NCBI RefSeq assembly: GCF_040054535.1
Contig: NC_090785.1
Coordinates: 14,453,501 to 14,517,500 of the forward strand
DNA length: 64,000 nt
Direction: 5' to 3'
DNA from: Antennarius striatus
Taxonomy: Eukaryota; Chordata; Actinopteri; Lophiiformes; Antennariidae
Positions 59,826 through 64,000 of this stretch are shown one piece after another. A model generated the notes under the pieces. It did no database searches. It saw nothing but the letters and a program-made list of their open reading frames with translations, and was not told the DNA's origin. How positions within the stretch are numbered: the stretch's first letter is position 1; each line of letters opens with the position of its first letter. The translations under genes were made by a program, and so were the position numbers.

Positions 59826-60153
59826 ATATATACACACGTATGTATATTTTCCCATCAAAACAATAGGCTTTACCATATATACCCTCTGGTCCTGCATCGA
59901 GTCATTCACAATGCTGACTACCCTTTCATATAAAAATGATGTCAGAGTACTTTTTGGTGAACACTGAGGAGTCATCACAAAGGTGCACAATGTACCTATC
60001 TCTGAACACTGAACAGTGGGGGAAAAAAATATAACAACAGCCTTCTCTCCAAATCCAGCTACACCTTCAGAACTGGTAAATGTTGAAGGTCTTGTGAAAA
60101 GGCACAGGGTGACTTACAGCAAAAATGAGGCTCCACAGGAAGTTCTCATCAGG

Positions 60154-61016
60154 CTATACATTCATCTCTGCTAAATTGTTTGTCACCCCAGGAGAAGGCT
60201 TGCTCTTCAGTCCCTCTGTGGCGCACCTGGAGGTCTCCACTAGGAGCAGCCGTGGGAGGCAAATAGCGAGAAGGATAGTCTTGTATTCTTTACGAAAGTT
60301 TTGGTTTAATAGTCCGTATATGACGGCGTTTAGGCAGCTGTTGAAGTATGCCATAAAATAGCTTGTGACAAAAAGCCACTCGGGTATGTTCGGTGCAACT
60401 TTCACAGGGTTTATAGCTACAGCCAGGCCTATGAGGTTCAGTGGAGCCCAGCAGACCGCAAACAACACAAACACAATGAACATAGTCAGAAAGTTCCTCA
60501 CATCACTAGGTTTGATTTTAAATCCTTGGTCTGGTTTAACTCGCTGTTTCACTTGAATCACCAGCACCCATATTCTCAGGTAGCAGTAGGACACCACCAG
60601 CAGTGGGATCAGGAAGTGAATGACCACCACTGAGATAGTGTAGTACGCGCTGACCGTCTGGGTGAAGGTGCAGGAATAGATCCGGGGATCGTACTGCAGC
60701 GAGCCGACAAAGAAGTTGGGTACTGTGGCGATGGCGGTGAGCAGCCAGGTGAGGCCCAGGTAGCAGCAGGTGTTCCTCAGGCTGTACAGCCGGTCGTACT
60801 GGAGGCTGTGGCAGATGTAGCAGTAGCGGTTGATGGCGATTGCGGTGATGTTGAAGATGGAGCCAATGACGCTCAGACCCATGATGAAGCCACTAGCCTG
60901 GCAGTGCAGGTCACCCATAGTCCAGTCATTGTGGAAGATGGCTGTCAGGACCAGAGGGTAGGGGTACAACGCCACCACCAGGTCCGCTACAGACAGACTC
61001 ACAACGAAGATGTTGC
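60154..61016 (-). CDS. mtnr1c: Melatonin receptor Mel1c (GPR50 orthologue), exon 2
   Basis: This is the second and last coding exon of a class A GPCR, with a clear acceptor (CTTCCACAG before GCAACATC). It starts [20 protein letters not shown] at the end of intracellular loop 1 and covers helices 2-7 and the tail. Melatonin-receptor hallmarks: NRYCYICHS in place of DRY, [20 protein letters not shown] in helix 3, and [17 protein letters not shown] in place of NPxxY. The tail [21 protein letters not shown] is diagnostic for Mel1c (chicken [15 protein letters not shown]) rather than MT1 or MT2. The receptor couples to Gi. The fish protein keeps the short tail; the mammalian orthologue GPR50 has a long tail and no melatonin binding. 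Exon 1 (N-terminus and helix 1) is not found in the remaining 3 kb; intron 1 is long in this family, so it probably lies beyond the right edge. The ATG at 61068 reads from the intron and is not the start. Confidence 0.95.
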
Positions 61017-64000
61017 CTGTGGAAGCACAGCAGACAAAACATGACCCAACTGGCGTGCAACTAAACACACAAAGCTCTGTTTTTACTTTTTTGCTTGGTA
61101 CTAAATTAAAACTTGGTCATTGGTGAGACAACTGTGATTTACCATCAGAGGCGGGCTGTGCCTCCAGTGCTTCTTTTGTTGAGGATCCTGGAAAATGTGT
61201 CTTTATCTAAATTTATTTTTTCGCACCTGTTTTTGTTTTGGGGTTGTTGTTTAGCGTGCTTTTATGAAATTAGCACTTAAGTCATACCAGTGGCAAAGAC
61301 AGCAACAGTTTCTTCTTGGATCCAAAGGGAAATATTTCACAAACAAGGCTTTTCTTTACATATATGCCCAAAAGGATGACTTTTGTACTTCCCTGAATTC
61401 ATCTCATATGCCTTTAAAATTAATTTGAAAAAGTTGAATGAAAACGCCAAAATTCTTTTGGAAATGAGTTCAAAAACCTGTTAAATATTAACATTCATTA
61501 GCAGAGTCATTGCAAGTAGCAAGTTGGAAACAAAATTTATTGCCAGACCTGATTACACGCTTGAAGAGCAACTGGCATATCTGTTGACTTATCAAAAAAT
61601 TGTATTTGAGAAGTAGGTTGCATACCAATAAGAATTCTCAAATCATGTTTTCCTGTTTTAAAGCTTCTTCACCTCTAGCAGAGGCAGCAGAGCAATGAGT
61701 TCATGTCCATTAAACCAAGGACGTAAGTGATTACACCATCAGTTTACATCAAGTCCAGTTTGTCCTCCAGAGGTTTAAGTGTAACACTGGATCTCCTCAG
61801 AAGACATGAATCATAGAAAATGACTTCTGATTTTGTTACAGCGCGGCTGTCCTGGTTTGTGAAAAATAAAGTGAAAAATCCAATTGTGTTATTGTATTAG
61901 TTAACAATACAGATGACAAGACCGTAAACCGCACTTCGAAATTAAACTGTCGTCCTGCTGCAGAACCACTCGCTTCCCGTAGGTTTTAGCAGATTTGACA
62001 GATAAACGAGTCTGTCTGCGTGTGCGAGCTAGATTTGTGAGGAAGTGGAAAATTTTCCCGACTCAAACCAGTGTTTTCTGCCATTAAAAAAAGCATGCCA
62101 AGTTCATAGAGTTGAAACTATTTTTCTTATTGTGAATGCTGCTTATTATTTCCAGGAGCACCAGGGTGATGGAAACAGCATATAAAGTAGTTATGGTACA
62201 CACTTCTAAATAAACCTGTCTTGGATTGTTTATGATGAGCCTCATTCTGACACCATTCTGTGTCAAGCATGGGTCTGATTACAGGGTTAATATGACTTAC
62301 ACCCTCTGATGAAATTGATACGGAAAGGCGGAAGAATCTTGCTCTGACAACAGCTGAATCAACAGAGTTCGATTGACAGATAAGATGGGAATGGATTTAA
62401 AACACATGTTAGCAATTAATCTGTGTTGTTTAAAACTTCTTACATTCTCAGTACTTCAGGGTGAGCAGCTACAGTGGGCTGTTCAGCAACATGTTGAATT
62501 TTAAATCACTTTCCTCAAACTGATTCATTTTGGCATCAAAGATAATTTCAACAGTAGGGGAAAAAAATGACAAAAACTTGTGTAATTGCGCTGCTTATTA
62601 CATTTTTATGTGTAATCTTTACTTTTAGAAGAAAATCAATGGATGTTTTCACATTGTTCTACAGACGTGTCAGAGATAGTCACAGACAGTTGATTTCCAC
62701 CTCGGTAAAAACAGAGCCCAGCTGAAATAAAAAATAAAAACAGTTGTTCTACATCCTCAAGTGCGTTTGGTGGCCAAATCTGTCAGATTGCATTTGTGAT
62801 GCACACAGTACATGCTGTGTGTACAGTATTTGTCATCGTGCAGAAGTTGCTTCCATGCTGAAATCACGTGACTCAAATGTTATCATCTGCACTGGTGGGA
62901 CAGGATGAGCTGCAGTCTGCTGGCTTTCTGTGGCTGAACCCTCTGCACCCTTACCTCCAAGAGGATGAGACACGTGTTGAAACACCACTAAGAGTGCAGA
63001 AAAGCTGCTGGATATCGTCTTTGTTTTTCTGGAATCCATGATTAACAGGCTGGGAGAACAACTGCCTCTCGCAGCATCTCAGCTGGCCCGACATTCATTA
63101 CACCCAAACTCATAGTCAAAATGACTTGTTTTTTTAGTGTAAAACAGCTGAACAAAGACATACTCTCTCTCCCCCGGATATGAAATTTTTTGGAGTTATT
63201 ATTAACAACAACTGTTGGTTGGATGGAGCTCATCCTGAATGCTTATTGGTTGCAAGCCATAGGGACCACCGACACGCATCCTTTAGCGTCCGTGACACCA
63301 TTGGATCTGTCATGATTGGATCAGCCTGGATACTCTGTGAATCTCTCAACTGAGAAAACTTGGATCCGATCAACCAGTTCATGCTTTAAAGAGACTGCCA
63401 AGAGTTCAGCCACTACCCAGTGAATCCCCTCTTTGGTTGTCACATGTAGCATATCTGGGGGATGAGACAAAATTCAAAACAGTATAGCAGATACATTTTC
63501 ACTTACGTGTGAGTCGAAACAAGACATTTGTCATCAGAATGATTTAACACACAAGCTCAGATCATTTAAATATAGTATACAGAGATTACCTCCCGCCCTC
63601 CCTGGTAGCTAATAAACCCACACATGTATTTAAATAGACTTTACACACAATGAACAAAAACTATAATGGATTGCTTTCTCGTATCCAAGTAGTTGTGGAG
63701 AATAAAAATAAAAACGTATTGTTAAAAAAGGAGTTATTCTGGAAATTGGAGGAGTACAAAATACAAAATGAAGCACATAAGATACGGAAAGAAAAAGACT
63801 GAATAAAAAGCTGCTGGCAGCACCGTGACTAGATAGGTTGTGTGTGAATCTCAGGGGCTCCTCCGTCAAACCCGCCGTCTGTATCCAGTCGGTCTAAATG
63901 CTCACAAAGGAAACGTGATACACTACACTTTGATTCACGGCTATATTTATACACCTTTGAAGGAAAGATGAATTCATAAAAATGAGTAGGAGGCCTGGTG
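61017..64000. other. Probable intron 1 of mtnr1c
   Basis: No exon 1 (LGNxLVILSVxRNKKLRN-type sequence) is recognisable on the minus strand, and no other gene is seen. The sequence is AT-rich without obvious repeats. It is assigned to the intron by position only. Confidence 0.5.

Noticed and set aside
60154-61068. mtnr1c starting at the ATG at 61068
   Set aside because: The first 17 codons read through the intron; the acceptor CTTCCACAG places the exon start at 61016, and helix 1 is missing.

Overview
The window is nuclear DNA from a teleost fish, most likely a percomorph. The run eda - tnfsf13b - GARP/lrrc32 in one orientation is the gene order described at the stickleback plate-morph locus. 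The protein-coding genes are intron-bearing vertebrate genes, and the DNA between them is AT-rich with long (CA)n/(GT)n tracts, tRNA-derived SINEs and decayed LINEs. Species cannot be fixed from the sequence alone.

Layout, left to right. 1-4991: upstream flank of eda, with one SINE. 4992-16412 (+): eda, eight coding exons, including a GC-AG intron and the tandem donor pair that makes EDA-A1 versus EDA-A2. 17584-19756 (+): a BAFF-type TNF ligand, six exons. 20803-22877 (+): a GARP/LRRC32-like leucine-rich-repeat receptor, two exons. 22878-28250: repeats, chiefly an RTE-like LINE with an 18-bp target-site duplication. 28393-33561 (+): an unidentified Tudor-domain gene whose largest exon ends in a ~260-bp inverted duplication. 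33979: a near-ideal CTCF core. 35958-36785 and 39797-40888 (+): two single-coding-exon connexins, gjb1 (Cx32 type) and an alpha connexin of the gja3/gja8/gja2 group. 40889-46675: a gene-free stretch downstream of both the connexin and vma21. 46676-49813 (-): vma21, three exons, with CLEAR, CRE and TCGCGAGA-type motifs in its promoter. 50510-51830: an L2/CR1-type LINE fragment split by a SINE. 52000-60153: gene-free, with microsatellites. 60154-61016 (-): exon 2 of the melatonin receptor Mel1c (mtnr1c). 61017-64000 is probably intron 1 of that gene.

Functional themes. Two TNF-family ligands (ectoderm appendage patterning and B-cell survival type) sit beside a latent-TGF-beta tethering receptor. 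Two gap-junction subunits form a tandem pair. A V-ATPase assembly factor and a melatonin receptor lie tail-on to them. In human, EDA and GJB1 are on Xq13 while VMA21 and GPR50 (the Mel1c orthologue) are on Xq28, so the window joins pieces of the vertebrate X-conserved block that are apart in mammals. I found no CRISPR array, no functional tRNA or rRNA gene, and no recognisable retrovirus, LTR element or Polinton. The most unusual features are the inverted duplication inside the Tudor gene, the conserved eda splice choices, the 183-bp tandem duplication in eda intron 1, and an unclassified ~370-bp dispersed repeat present twice.
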